Assembly: GCF_049562855.1 (NCBI RefSeq)
Contig: NZ_CP186925.1
Location: 2,418,001-2,482,000 of the forward strand
Length of the DNA stretch: 64,000 nt
Origin: Ruminococcus_C callidus
Lineage (GTDB): Bacteria; Bacillota; Clostridia; Oscillospirales; Ruminococcaceae
Direction of reading: 5' to 3'
Both the position numbers and the translations under genes were made by a program. The notes beneath the pieces are model-generated. The model was not told where the DNA came from and searched no databases. It saw nothing but the letters and a program-made list of their open reading frames with translations. Each line of letters opens with the position of its first letter. The first letter of the stretch is position 1. Positions 33,217 through 43,061 of this stretch are shown here, piece after piece.

Positions 33217-34797
33217 ATGCCCTGTCCGCACAACGAAATCACGATTGTTCAGCGCAGCCAGCGGCAGTCTGCGGTTGCCGCCGCTGCTTACCAAAGCGGC
33301 GAAAAGCTGTTCTGTGAATACGACCAGCAAGTGAAGCACTACCCGGAAAAGCGTGGTATTGTCCACAATGAAATTCTGCTCCCGGCAAACGCCCCACGGT
33401 CGTATGCAGACCGCAATACCTTATGGAACGCCGCCGAAGCGGTGGAAAAGCAATGGAACTCCCAGCTTGCAAGGCGGTGGGTGCTTACCATCCCAAGAGA
33501 GATACCACCCGACCAGTATGCTGTCCTTGTCCGGGAGTTTTGTGAGCAGCAGTTTGTTTCCAAAGGCATGATTGCTGATTTTGCAATCCATGACCCCCAT
33601 CCGCCGGGACACAATCCCCACGCCCATGTCATGCTCACTATGAGGGCAATGGACGAACATGGAAAATGGCTTCCCAAGAGCCGCAAGGTTTATGACCTTG
33701 ACGAAAACGGGGAACGGATAAAACTTCCGTCCGGCAGATGGAAAAGCCACAAGGAGGATACGGTGGATTGGAACGACCAGAAGTATTGCGAAATCTGGCG
33801 GCATGAATGGGAGGTCATCCAGAACCGCTATCTGGAAGCCAATGACCGTCCGGAGCGTGTGGACTTGCGTTCCTATGCCAGACAGGGGCTTGATATTGTC
33901 CCCACTGTCCATGAGGGGGCTGCTGTCCGGCAGATGGAAAAGCGTGGTATCCAGACGAATATCGGAAACCTGAACCGGGAAATCAGAGCCGCCAACAGTC
34001 TGATGAAGTCCATCCGGCAGCTTATCCAAAACCTCAAAGGCTGGATTACCGAGCTGGGAGAAAAACGGAAAGAGCTGCTTGCACAAAAAGCGGCGGAGGA
34101 AGCGACACTTCTTCCCAATCTGCTGATGAAGTACATGGAGATACGAAAGGAAGAACGGAAGGACTGGACGAGGGCTGGACAGAACCGGGGGACTTCACAG
34201 GACTTAAAGGCAGTCAGCGAAGCCCTGTCCTATCTCCGGCAAAAGGGGCTTTCCACTGTGGAGGACTTAGAAGCGTTTCTGGAATCTTCCGGGAAATCAG
34301 CCGCAGATTACCGCAATCAGATGAAGCCAAAGGAAGCCCGCAGCAAAGTGATTGACGGGATTCTTGCCAGCCGGACGGACTGCAAGGAATGTAAGCCTGT
34401 CTATGAGAAGTACCAGAAGATATTTTTCAAGAAAACAAAGGAGAAATTCAAACAGGAACACCCGGAGGTTGCCCGGTATGCGAAAGCCGCCGCCTACCTT
34501 GCCAAGCACCCGGACGATAAGGACAGTACCCAAAAGGAGCTGCAAGAGGAGCAGGAAACGCTTCTGGAAGAAATTGCAGCCCTGAAAACACCGCTGACCG
34601 AGGTACAGGAGGATTTGAAGAAGCTGCGGGACATTCGCTACTGGGTACGGAAAGCCACCCCCGGCACAGAAGAAAGCAAAGAGCCGCCCAAGAAACAGCC
34701 TATCAAAGAAGTCTTGCAGGATAAGGCTGACGAGAAAAAAGCACAAAGAACTGTCCCGGCACAGACGAAACACAAACAACAGGATATGGAACTTTAA
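33217..34797 (+). CDS. mobA: MobA/MobL relaxase (MOBQ)
   Basis: 526 residues after AAAGGAG. Motifs as in the element A enzyme: SQRQSAVAAAAYQSGEKL with the catalytic Tyr and NPHAHVMLTMRAM with HxH. The C-terminal half is a Lys/Glu coiled coil. The matching oriT is upstream. Confidence 0.92.
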   Translation: MPCPHNEITIVQRSQRQSAVAAAAYQSGEKLFCEYDQQVKHYPEKRGIVHNEILLPANAPRSYADRNTLWNAAEAVEKQWNSQLARRWVLTIPREIPPDQYAVLVREFCEQQFVSKGMIADFAIHDPHPPGHNPHAHVMLTMRAMDEHGKWLPKSRKVYDLDENGERIKLPSGRWKSHKEDTVDWNDQKYCEIWRHEWEVIQNRYLEANDRPERVDLRSYARQGLDIVPTVHEGAAVRQMEKRGIQTNIGNLNREIRAANSLMKSIRQLIQNLKGWITELGEKRKELLAQKAAEEATLLPNLLMKYMEIRKEERKDWTRAGQNRGTSQDLKAVSEALSYLRQKGLSTVEDLEAFLESSGKSAADYRNQMKPKEARSKVIDGILASRTDCKECKPVYEKYQKIFFKKTKEKFKQEHPEVARYAKAAAYLAKHPDDKDSTQKELQEEQETLLEEIAALKTPLTEVQEDLKKLRDIRYWVRKATPGTEESKEPPKKQPIKEVLQDKADEKKAQRTVPAQTKHKQQDMEL

Positions 34798-34799
34798 CA

Positions 34800-34842
34800 G
34801 GCACTTGCCATTTTCAATCAGAGAATGTCAGGTGCTTTTCTT
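34800..34842 (+). terminator. Terminator after mobA of element B
   Basis: GCACTTG (34801-34807) pairs with CAGGTGC (34829-34835), followed by TTTTCTT. Confidence 0.6.
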
Positions 34843-34862
34843 ATTTTCAAGGAGGGATAGAT

Positions 34863-35507
34863 TTGAATGTATTTGAAGCTGTGAAGCAGTCCGTCACAAC
34901 AAGACAGGCTGCGGAGCATTATGGAATCCATGTAGGTCGGAACGGGATGGCTTGCTGCCCGTTCCATCATGATAAAACCCCAAGCATGAAGCTGGATCGG
35001 CGTTACCACTGCTTCGGCTGCGGTGCGGATGGGGATGTGATTGATTTTGCCGCCGCCCTGTATGGGCTGGGAAAGAAAGAAGCCGCCGTACAGCTGGCAC
35101 AGGACTTCGGGCTTTCCTATGAGGATTGGAAGCCGCCGGGAAAGGCAAAAAAGCCCAAGCCCCGGCAGAAATCCCCGGAGGAACAGTTTCAGGAAGCAAA
35201 AAACCGTTGCTTCCGTATTCTTACCGATTATCTTCACTTGCTTATGGCATGGAGAACGGACTACGCCCCGCACTCCCCGGAGGAAGCCTTTCATCCCCGG
35301 TTTGTGGAAGCCTTACAGAAGCAAGCCCATGTGGAATATCTGCTGGATGTGCTGCTGTTCGGGGAGACAGAGGAAAAAGCGGCTTTGATTACGGACTACG
35401 GAAAGGATGTGATACAGCTTGAACAGCGAATGGCAGAGCTTGCAGCCGCAGACGCAGCAAGAACTAAAAAACACCATGAACGCCATGCAGCCGCCCCAGA
35501 GCATTGA
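34863..35507 (+). CDS. CHC2 zinc-finger primase-like protein
   Basis: TTG 34863 follows AAGGAGGG; 214 residues. The zinc finger of DnaG-type primases is at residues 30-65 (CCPFHHDKTPSMKL, HCFGCGADGDVIDF). No TOPRIM part is present; the second half is helical. It overlaps the VapE gene by 89 bases and likely acts with it at the origin. Confidence 0.85.
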   Translation: MNVFEAVKQSVTTRQAAEHYGIHVGRNGMACCPFHHDKTPSMKLDRRYHCFGCGADGDVIDFAAALYGLGKKEAAVQLAQDFGLSYEDWKPPGKAKKPKPRQKSPEEQFQEAKNRCFRILTDYLHLLMAWRTDYAPHSPEEAFHPRFVEALQKQAHVEYLLDVLLFGETEEKAALITDYGKDVIQLEQRMAELAAADAARTKKHHERHAAAPEH

Positions 35508-36813
35508 GGAAATCAAGGCGGGGCTGGAAACCACCGAGAAAGGCGGTGTCCGTCAGAGCATCCGGAACTGCCTGACCGTATTCCAGCGTGACCCTCTGCT
35601 TTCCGGGGCTATCGCATACAACATCCTAACTGACCGCAAGGACATCATAAAGCCCATCGGCTTCCACAGAGAAAGCACAGCCCTGACCGATACGGACATG
35701 AAGTATCTGCTTCTCTATCTGGAAGAAACCTACGGGCTTACCAATGAGAAAAAGATTGATAACGCCATCGGGATTGTGGCGAATGAAAACAAGTACCATC
35801 CCATCCGGGACTACCTAAGTGCCCTTGTGTGGGACGGGACAGAACGAATCCGTTTCTGTCTGCGGCACTTTCTGGGGGCTGACGCAGACGATTACACCTA
35901 TGAAGCGTTGAAGCTGTTCCTGCTGGGTGCAATCTCACGAGCCTTTCAGCCGGGGTGTAAGTTTGAAATCATGCTCTGTCTGGTAGGCGGTCAGGGGGCT
36001 GGCAAGTCCACCTTCTTCCGTCTGCTGGCAGTCCGGGACGAGTGGTTCTCCGATGATTTGCGGAAGCTGGACGATGACAATGTGTACCGCAAGCTGCAAG
36101 GTCACTGGATTATCGAAATGTCGGAAATGATGGCAACCGCCAACGCCAAGAGCATTGAGGAAATCAAGTCATTTTTAAGCCGGCAGAAAGAAGTTTACAA
36201 GATACCCTATGAAACCCACCCGGCAGACCGCCCCCGTCAGTGCGTGTTTGGCGGCACTTCCAATGCCCTTGACTTCCTGCCCCTTGACCGTTCCGGCAAC
36301 CGCCGCTTTATCCCCGTCATGGTGTACCCGGAGCAAGCCGAGGTTCACATTTTGGAGGACGAAGCTGCTTCCAGAGCCTATATCGAGCAGATGTGGGCAG
36401 AAGCGATGGAGATTTACCGAAGCGGCAGGTTCAAGCTGGCTTTCAGCCCCACCATGCAACGGTATCTCAAAGAACACCAGCGGGATTTTATGCCGGAGGA
36501 CACCAAAGCCGGAATGATACAGGCGTATCTTGATAAGTACACCGGGAGCATGGTCTGTTCCAAGCAGCTTTACAAGGAAGCCTTGAACCATACCTTTGAC
36601 GAGCCGAAGCAATGGGAAATCCGGGAAATCAACGAGATTATGAACCAGTGCATTACCGGCTGGCGGTACTTCCCGAACCCAAGAATGTTTTCCGAATATG
36701 GCAGACAAAAGGGCTGGGAGCGTGAAAACCCGGCAACGGACTCCGGCAACCCGTCTGAAAAAACGATGGATGGTTTTGTGGAGGTCACAGAACAGATGGA
36801 GCTTCCATTCTGA
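35419..36813 (+). CDS. VapE-family (virulence-associated E) replication helicase
   Basis: 464 residues from TTG 35419. A VapE/DUF5906-type ATPase: Walker A VGGQGAGKSTFF at about 190-200, Walker B-like HWIIEMSEM, and the sensor region FGGTSN...LPLDRSGNRRFIPV. Ends with a winged helix. This family replaces superfamily 3-like helicases in many mobile elements. Confidence 0.85.
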   Translation: MNSEWQSLQPQTQQELKNTMNAMQPPQSIEEIKAGLETTEKGGVRQSIRNCLTVFQRDPLLSGAIAYNILTDRKDIIKPIGFHRESTALTDTDMKYLLLYLEETYGLTNEKKIDNAIGIVANENKYHPIRDYLSALVWDGTERIRFCLRHFLGADADDYTYEALKLFLLGAISRAFQPGCKFEIMLCLVGGQGAGKSTFFRLLAVRDEWFSDDLRKLDDDNVYRKLQGHWIIEMSEMMATANAKSIEEIKSFLSRQKEVYKIPYETHPADRPRQCVFGGTSNALDFLPLDRSGNRRFIPVMVYPEQAEVHILEDEAASRAYIEQMWAEAMEIYRSGRFKLAFSPTMQRYLKEHQRDFMPEDTKAGMIQAYLDKYTGSMVCSKQLYKEALNHTFDEPKQWEIREINEIMNQCITGWRYFPNPRMFSEYGRQKGWERENPATDSGNPSEKTMDGFVEVTEQMELPF

Positions 36814-36825
36814 AAATGACCGCCC

Positions 36826-37008
36826 GTTGCACCCCCTGTTGCTATCCCGTTGCCGAGCCGGTTGCCGGGGAAAACCCCTTATTTCCGGGCTTTTCTCCCT
36901 TATAACAACCAAAACAACAGAAAAATAAAAGAAAAGTATAAATAGTAACCATCGCCAGATTGAGATTGTTTGCAAGGTCTTTTGAAGCCCGTTGCCGGAC
37001 TTCGTTGC
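36826..37008. repeat. Candidate replication origin of element B: GTTGC iterons plus AT-rich segment
   Basis: GTTGC starts at 36826, 36838, 36849 and 36861 (spacing 12, 11, 12), then an A-rich stretch (36901-36950), then GTTGC at 36991 and 37004. Helical-turn spacing next to a meltable stretch right after the helicase gene is the layout of an iteron origin. Confidence 0.6.
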
Positions 37009-37054
37009 CGACACCCTCTGTCTGGCTATTTTCATGTATGGAGGATAACTGCCT

Positions 37055-37252
37055 ATGGCAAAAAACAAAACAGAGATTCATGTTACAACGGTGTTTGACG
37101 GGGAACTGGACGCCACTGATGTGTTCGTCAGCCTGATTTCCCAGAAATACGGAAAGACAAATACAAAAGAATATCTTGCTAAAAAGAAAGATATAAGCTA
37201 TAATGAAGATGAGGTTCAAAAGAGCCAGATACCGTCTGGATTGTGTGGGTAA
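37055..37252 (+). CDS. Small transposon-associated protein before the recombinase
   Basis: 65 residues after GGAGG. TEIHVTTVFDGELDATDVFVSLISQKYG is a motif I associate with small proteins next to serine recombinases in such elements, possibly the TnpW-like slot. The recombinase starts on the next base. Confidence 0.6.
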   Translation: MAKNKTEIHVTTVFDGELDATDVFVSLISQKYGKTNTKEYLAKKKDISYNEDEVQKSQIPSGLCG

Positions 37253-38923
37253 ATGGCTATGATGAACGAAATGGAATACAGAACAATCGGAAAGGCACTT
37301 GCCGGGGGCTATCGTGCAGCGGTCTATTGCAGGCTGTCAAAGGACGATGACCTGCAAGGCGAAAGTGCCAGTATCGCAAACCAGCGTGATATGCTGGAAA
37401 AATACTGCGAAAAGCAGGGATGGGAGGTTGTGGCAGTCTATCAGGACGATGGCTTCACAGGTCTTAACATGGAGCGTCCTGATTTACAGAGAATGTTGAG
37501 AGCCATTGAGCGCAGGCAAATCAACCTTGTCATCACGAAAGACCTCAGCCGACTGGGGCGTAACTATCTGCAAACCGGGCATTTGATTGAGGACTTTTTC
37601 CCAAGGAACGGTGTCCGCTATATCGCCATGAATGACGGTATCGACACCCTGCGTGATAACAACGATATTGCCCCGTTCAAGAATATCCTGAACGAGATGT
37701 ACAGCAAGGATATTTCCAAGAAAGTCCATTCCTCTTATCTTCTGAAAGCGCAGAAAGGACAGTTTACCGGGTGTCTTGCCCCGTTTGGATATCGGAAAGA
37801 CCCGGAGGACAAAAACCATCTGCTCATTGACGAGGAAACCGCCCCGATTGTGCGGCTGATTTTCGGATATGCCCTGAACGGTCATGGTCCGAACTATATC
37901 CGCAGACGGCTGGAGGAAGAAAAAATCCCCTGCCCCACATGGTGGAACCGGGAACGGGGGCTTCGCAATACCCGCACCAAATGGGAAAAGAAAGACCCGG
38001 AAAACGGGCGGTATATGTGGGACTTCTCCGTTATCAAAGACCTTTTGATGAATCCCGTCTACACCGGGGCGATTGCTTCCCAGAAAAAGGACTACCGTTT
38101 CAAAATCGGCACGATTGGGGAAAAGAAGCCGGAGGACTGGATTGTGGTGGAGGGGCAGCATGAACCGCTGATTGATCGCATGAGCTTTGACATTGTGCAG
38201 AACAAGCTGAAATCCCGCCAGCGTCCGGGGCAGACCAATGAAATCAGCCTGTTTGCCGGACTGTTAAAATGCGGCGAGTGTGGGAAGTCGCTGACGGTAC
38301 GCTACACAAACGCAAAACATCCCCAGCAGATTTATTCCTGCAAGACCTACAATGCCTTTGGAAAGAACCACTGCACCCAGCACCGGATTGACTATGACAC
38401 CCTTTACAGCCATGTGCTGCGGAAAATCCGGGAATGTGCCAGAGCTGCCCTGATGGACGGGGAAGCGGTTGCTGACCGCCTGACCAATACCTGTGAAGCC
38501 GAGCAGCGGGAACAGCGGGAAGCAATGGAACGCTCCCTTACAAGGGACGAGGAACGGATTGAGGTTCTGGACAAAATGGTCATGCGGCTTTATGAGGATA
38601 TGATTGCAGGGCGTATCAGTGAGCAGAATTTCAACACCATGCTGGAAAAGACACAGACCGAGCAGACGGAGCTTAAAGCAAAAGTGTCCGAGGGCAGAAA
38701 GCGGCTGTCCGATGAAGTCCAGCTTGCCAATGACGCAAAACAATGGGTGGAAGCCATTCAGGAATACGCCAACATCACAGAGCTGGACGCAGCCACCCTC
38801 AACCGCTTAATCAAAGAAATCGTCGTGCATGAGCGCATTGACGAAGATAAAACAAGACACATTTCTATCGAAATTCATTTTAATCTCAAACCCATCCCGG
38901 AGGTGGAACAGGTCACTGCCTGA
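37253..38923 (+). CDS. Large serine recombinase of element B
   Basis: 556 residues. Catalytic Ser29 in YCRLSKDDDLQG, then DLSRLGRNYLQTGH, a recombinase domain, zinc ribbon CGECGK...CKTYNAFGKNHC, and a C-terminal coiled coil. Translation follows the previous gene without a gap. It reads toward the right end, about 110 bases away. Confidence 0.93.
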   Translation: MAMMNEMEYRTIGKALAGGYRAAVYCRLSKDDDLQGESASIANQRDMLEKYCEKQGWEVVAVYQDDGFTGLNMERPDLQRMLRAIERRQINLVITKDLSRLGRNYLQTGHLIEDFFPRNGVRYIAMNDGIDTLRDNNDIAPFKNILNEMYSKDISKKVHSSYLLKAQKGQFTGCLAPFGYRKDPEDKNHLLIDEETAPIVRLIFGYALNGHGPNYIRRRLEEEKIPCPTWWNRERGLRNTRTKWEKKDPENGRYMWDFSVIKDLLMNPVYTGAIASQKKDYRFKIGTIGEKKPEDWIVVEGQHEPLIDRMSFDIVQNKLKSRQRPGQTNEISLFAGLLKCGECGKSLTVRYTNAKHPQQIYSCKTYNAFGKNHCTQHRIDYDTLYSHVLRKIRECARAALMDGEAVADRLTNTCEAEQREQREAMERSLTRDEERIEVLDKMVMRLYEDMIAGRISEQNFNTMLEKTQTEQTELKAKVSEGRKRLSDEVQLANDAKQWVEAIQEYANITELDAATLNRLIKEIVVHERIDEDKTRHISIEIHFNLKPIPEVEQVTA

Positions 38924-39034
38924 CCTGTCCCGCCGGGACGGTTCTCTTAACAACACCATATAGATTTTTTGTACGCCGCCGCCCGCCATCGAGCAGAGTT
39001 TTACACCTAATTGGGGATAAAACAGCTCATGGCT

Positions 39035-39109
39035 GGTTTGGCATTGATTCTGCTGGGCATTGTCATGATTCCGGTTCTGGTCGGCATGATGAACATTACC
39101 ACCGGTTAA
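39035..39109 (+). pseudogene. Maff2 C-terminal part
   Basis: 24 codons, GLALILLGIVMIPVLVGMMN then ITTG, in the frame of the N-terminal part if joined at CATGGCT. The repeat itself supplies an ATG (39029), so a 26-residue membrane peptide could be made from this half. Confidence 0.8.
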
Positions 39110-39215
39110 TTTTACTGTGATGGTAAATCACTCAAAGGAGGAACAGAGCATGAAAATAATGTCCTCTGTTCCTTTTTTGGCATTATGAAAAATTATTCAA
39201 AAAAGGAGGGATTTC

Positions 39216-40136
39216 ATGGGCGTTGTTTCTGATTTTGTGGATGGCATTGAAAGTGCTGTCAAGGACTTTCTAAACGATGCTGTCACACAAACATTGAAAA
39301 CAACATTCGAGCTGCTCCAAGGCGGATTGGATACCAGTAAAGCAGATGGCATTGGCGGAATGTTTCAGCAATTTCTTAGTGTTCATCCTGCAACCTTTAC
39401 GGGCGGCGGAAGCACTGGTGCAACTGCTATCTGGACAACAATTGAAAAGGTTTGTAATGATGCAGTAGTACCTGTTGCTGGCATGGTATTTGCAATTGTC
39501 GTCATAAATGACTTAATGCAAATGGTCATGAGCAACAATAACTTCAAGGACATAGATGACAGCATTTTTGTTCGCTGGATATTGAAAGTAGTTTGTGGAG
39601 TGCTTTTAATCTCTAACACATACTATATCGCCTCCGGCTTTTTTGCATTTGGTACAAAAGCGACCGCAACAGCTATGACAACACTACTCGGCACAAATGC
39701 TTTTAGCGGCAATATCTCAGTTGCATCTGATTACGGTATCGGAATGCTCATTGTCCTACTGTTATTGTCGCTGATTATCTTAGTAGGCGTCTTTGTTATG
39801 CTTGCAGTCATTGTAGTTGTACTAGCATCACGTATGATAGAAATTTTTATGTACCTCGGAATTTCCCCTCTCCCAATGGCTACGATGATGGGAGGACAAT
39901 GGTCAGAAGTAGGAAAGAACTGGTTTCGAGGACTTGTTGCACTGGCTTTTCAGGGCTTATTCATTATCCTTGCCTTAGGGATATTCTCCACAATGTTTAC
40001 GAATGCCCTTGCAAAGTTATCTTCCGGAGGCTCTGCAATCATGCAGATGGCAATCTTATTGGGGTATACCCTCGCTTTGATCTTTACCATTCTGCGGTCT
40101 GGTGCAATATCCAAATCTATTTTTAACGCTCATTAA
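39216..40136 (+). CDS. VirB6/TrbL-like conjugation membrane protein
   Basis: 306 residues after AAAGGAGGG. At least five membrane helices from residue 85 on, with the central VGVFVMLAVIVVVLASRMIEIFMYLGISPLPMA typical of the inner-membrane channel protein of Gram-positive type IV secretion. An amphipathic N-terminal 70 residues precede them. Position between Maff2 and PrgI is the standard one. Confidence 0.82.
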   Translation: MGVVSDFVDGIESAVKDFLNDAVTQTLKTTFELLQGGLDTSKADGIGGMFQQFLSVHPATFTGGGSTGATAIWTTIEKVCNDAVVPVAGMVFAIVVINDLMQMVMSNNNFKDIDDSIFVRWILKVVCGVLLISNTYYIASGFFAFGTKATATAMTTLLGTNAFSGNISVASDYGIGMLIVLLLLSLIILVGVFVMLAVIVVVLASRMIEIFMYLGISPLPMATMMGGQWSEVGKNWFRGLVALAFQGLFIILALGIFSTMFTNALAKLSSGGSAIMQMAILLGYTLALIFTILRSGAISKSIFNAH

Positions 40137-40196
40137 CTTTTATCTTTTCCCTACTGTGACTGTAGAGAAAGTGATGTGCAAAAAGGAGGTGACAAC

Positions 40197-40646
40197 TTGG
40201 CACAATATGTTCCCATTCCCAAAGACTTATCTGAAATCAAGCAAAAGTTCATTGCCGGACTTACAAAACGACAATCTATTTGCTTTGGAATTGGCTTTGC
40301 AATCGGAATTCCTGCTTTTTTTCTTGTGCGATCATTTATAGGGTTGGGCGGCGGTATTGTTACTGGCGGCATTCTTGCCTCACCTGCTATTTTCTGTGGA
40401 CTATACAGCAAAAACGGACTGCATCTGGAACAGCAAGTGAAATTGACGCTTGACTTCTTTCGCAGCCCCAGAAAACGAACCTATCAATCTGAAAATGTTT
40501 ACCAACAAATCAAAGATGCAATAGAATATCAGCACTTACGCACAGTTTTGCGATATAACACGTATGAAATTCCAAAAAGAAAGGGAGGCAATCACCGTGC
40601 AAAAAAACAAAAAGCAGAAAAAGAACTCCAAAGTACCAACGCATAA
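40197..40646 (+). CDS. PrgI/VirB3-like protein
   Basis: TTG 40197 is used because AAAGGAGGTG ends 11 bases before; 149 residues. YVPIPKDLSEIKQKFIAGLTKRQ then two membrane segments (about 25-65) is the PrgI signature. It forms a base of the secretion channel with VirB4, whose gene it overlaps by 50 bases. Confidence 0.85.
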   Translation: MAQYVPIPKDLSEIKQKFIAGLTKRQSICFGIGFAIGIPAFFLVRSFIGLGGGIVTGGILASPAIFCGLYSKNGLHLEQQVKLTLDFFRSPRKRTYQSENVYQQIKDAIEYQHLRTVLRYNTYEIPKRKGGNHRAKKQKAEKELQSTNA

Positions 40647-43032
40647 AGCCGTTCCGGCAACGCCGTTGACAAAACAAGAGAGAAAAGCAATAGAAGCCAG
40701 AATGGCAAAATTGAAAAGCAGCAAGAAAAGCAGTACACAAAAGACAATTCCTTATCTGGAAATGTTTCAGGACGGTACTTGCCAGATAACAAATTCCACT
40801 TACTCAAAAACCATACAGTTTTTTGACATCAATTATCGACTTGCTACTTTTGACGAAAAGAATTTTATCTTCTCCAAGTATTGTGATCTCTTAAATTACT
40901 TCGACAACACTGTAAAATTCCAATTGACATTTGAAAATCAAAACACTGATGTCGATGAACTTCTGAAAATGTTGGAAATTCCGGAACAAACCGATGACTT
41001 CAACGATATTCGGCAAGAATACTCCGCTATGTTGAAAAGCCAATTGATTTCCGGTTCAAATGGTCGTGTGCTTCGAAAGTTTTTGACATTTACAGTAGAA
41101 GCTAGCTCGCTGCACAATGCTCGTTTGAAATTGGACAGCATCGCAGCAGAGGTACAAAACATTCTGCGTTCTATGGGCGTTGCAAGTACAATTTTAGATG
41201 GCAAAGAACGATTAGAAGTGCTCTACCGTTCATTGAATCCGTTTTCAGATGACCCCTTCCTTTTCGATTGGAAATATCGAATTAAGTCTGGTGCATCTAC
41301 CAAGGATTTTATTGCACCTACCAGTCTTAGGTTTGTAAAATCAAATTTTGAAATCGGAGAAAATGGATTTGGTTCAGTTTATTCTATCAACTTGCTTGCC
41401 GGAGAACTGTCTGATGAGGTTTTATATGACTATCTTTCCAATGACGATCTGATATGCGTCAATCTCCATGTAGAGCCTTACGATCAAATTGCAGCATTGA
41501 AATTTATCAAAGGCAAGCTTTCCGACGTGGAAAAGATGAAAATTGACGAACAGAAAAAAGCAACGCAATCTGGATATGATCCGAATATCCTGCCGCCGTC
41601 TGTTAAGCTTTATATCGATCAGCTGGAAAAAATGCTGGACGACTTAAATAGCAAGAATGAACGTCTGTTCCACATCACTTTAACCATTCGGGCATATGCA
41701 GAATCCAAAAAGAAAATGAAACTTCAACAGGATTTGCTAAAACGAATTACACAGAAAAACAGCTGCAAATTGTTTTCACTGGACTATGAGCAAGAACAAG
41801 GTCTTTGCTCCAGTTTGCCGTTGGGCTATAACAATGTCAAAGTGAATCGTGTATTGACAACTTCGGCTATTGCTGTATTTGTTCCATTCACAACACAAGA
41901 ATTGTTTCAAGGTACTGACGCTTCATATTATGGCTTAAATTCACTTTCGCAGAATATGATTATGGGAAATCGAAAATTACTGAAAAATCCAAATGGATTG
42001 ATTCTTGGAACACCGGGTTCTGGTAAGTCTTTTTCTGTAAAACGTGAGATTTTAGATACATTCCTAAAAACAACAGACGACATTATCATCTGTGACCCAG
42101 AAGCTGAATATTACCCTCTGGTACAAGCTCTTGACGGACAGCTGATTAAAATTTCTACAAGTTCTCAACAGCACATCAATCCTATGGATATTGTCTGGGA
42201 CAATGAAGAAGACGACGAAAATCCAATTGCAGTAAAATCCGACTTTTTGATTTCTCTTATGGAATTGATTGTTGGCGGCAAATATGGACTAACCGCAGAA
42301 GAACGTTCTATTGTCGATCAATGTGTGAGAAATATCTATAACCACTTTCTTTCTCATAATCCTTCTAAGGAAACCATGCCGATCTTAGAAGATCTTCTCA
42401 AAGAACTGCGTGAAAATGGCGGAGATATTGCAAAGCGTGTTGCAAATTCGCTAGAGATGTACGTTACGGGATCACAAAACGTGTTTAACCACCGTACAAC
42501 TGTGGACTTAAATAACCGCATCATTTGTTTTGACATTAAGCAGCTCGGCAATCAGCTAAGAAAAGTCGGTATGCTGATTGTACAAGATCAAGTATGGAAC
42601 AGAGTTTCCTTGAACCGTGGAAACAAATCAACTCGATATTACATCGACGAATTCCACTTGCTCTTGAAAGAAGAACAAACTGCAAAATATTCTGTAGAAA
42701 TGTGGAAACGTTTCCGAAAATGGGGCGGTATCCCTACAGGCATTACACAGAATATCAAGGACTTGCTGCAATCACAGGAAATTGAAAATATTTTCGATAA
42801 CAGTGACTTCATTTATATGCTGAATCAAGCTGCCGGCGACAGAGATATTCTTGCAGAAAAGCTCCATATCTCTGACCAGCAGTTAAAATACGTTACAAAT
42901 GCCGGACGTGGACAGGGACTTATTTTCTTTGGGGATACAATCTTACCCTTCGTAGACAGATTCCCAAGAGATACAAAGATGTATCAGCTTATGACAACAG
43001 ATCCAGCCGATCTTGCAAACAAAGTTTCATAA
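40597..43032 (+). CDS. VirB4-type conjugation ATPase
   Basis: GTG 40597 follows AAAGGGAGG; 811 residues. The TraE/VirB4 N-domain is followed by Walker A LGTPGSGKSF near residue 470, Walker B in TRYYIDEFHLLL, and the C-terminal GITQNIKDLLQSQEIENIFDNSDFI region. It powers the secretion machine on the inner face of the membrane. The gene is intact. Confidence 0.92.
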   Translation: MQKNKKQKKNSKVPTHKAVPATPLTKQERKAIEARMAKLKSSKKSSTQKTIPYLEMFQDGTCQITNSTYSKTIQFFDINYRLATFDEKNFIFSKYCDLLNYFDNTVKFQLTFENQNTDVDELLKMLEIPEQTDDFNDIRQEYSAMLKSQLISGSNGRVLRKFLTFTVEASSLHNARLKLDSIAAEVQNILRSMGVASTILDGKERLEVLYRSLNPFSDDPFLFDWKYRIKSGASTKDFIAPTSLRFVKSNFEIGENGFGSVYSINLLAGELSDEVLYDYLSNDDLICVNLHVEPYDQIAALKFIKGKLSDVEKMKIDEQKKATQSGYDPNILPPSVKLYIDQLEKMLDDLNSKNERLFHITLTIRAYAESKKKMKLQQDLLKRITQKNSCKLFSLDYEQEQGLCSSLPLGYNNVKVNRVLTTSAIAVFVPFTTQELFQGTDASYYGLNSLSQNMIMGNRKLLKNPNGLILGTPGSGKSFSVKREILDTFLKTTDDIIICDPEAEYYPLVQALDGQLIKISTSSQQHINPMDIVWDNEEDDENPIAVKSDFLISLMELIVGGKYGLTAEERSIVDQCVRNIYNHFLSHNPSKETMPILEDLLKELRENGGDIAKRVANSLEMYVTGSQNVFNHRTTVDLNNRIICFDIKQLGNQLRKVGMLIVQDQVWNRVSLNRGNKSTRYYIDEFHLLLKEEQTAKYSVEMWKRFRKWGGIPTGITQNIKDLLQSQEIENIFDNSDFIYMLNQAAGDRDILAEKLHISDQQLKYVTNAGRGQGLIFFGDTILPFVDRFPRDTKMYQLMTTDPADLANKVS

Positions 43033-43061
43033 TTCAATCTAGTGTCAAAGGTGGTGAAAAA

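Larger units (their letters stand above)
28353..39034 (+). mobile_element. Nested element B: mobilizable serine-recombinase element in maff2
   Basis: A 15-base direct repeat, AAACAG(T/C)TCATGGCT, marks the ends (28338-28352 and 39020-39034, 14 of 15 identical), and maff2 resumes in frame. About 10.7 kb. Order: HTH regulator, TnpV, DUF3658, XRE repressor, small proteins, RepA-like, DUF3847, oriT, MobA, CHC2 primase, VapE, iterons, small protein, large serine recombinase. The recombinase is at the right end, unlike element A. Confidence 0.9.
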
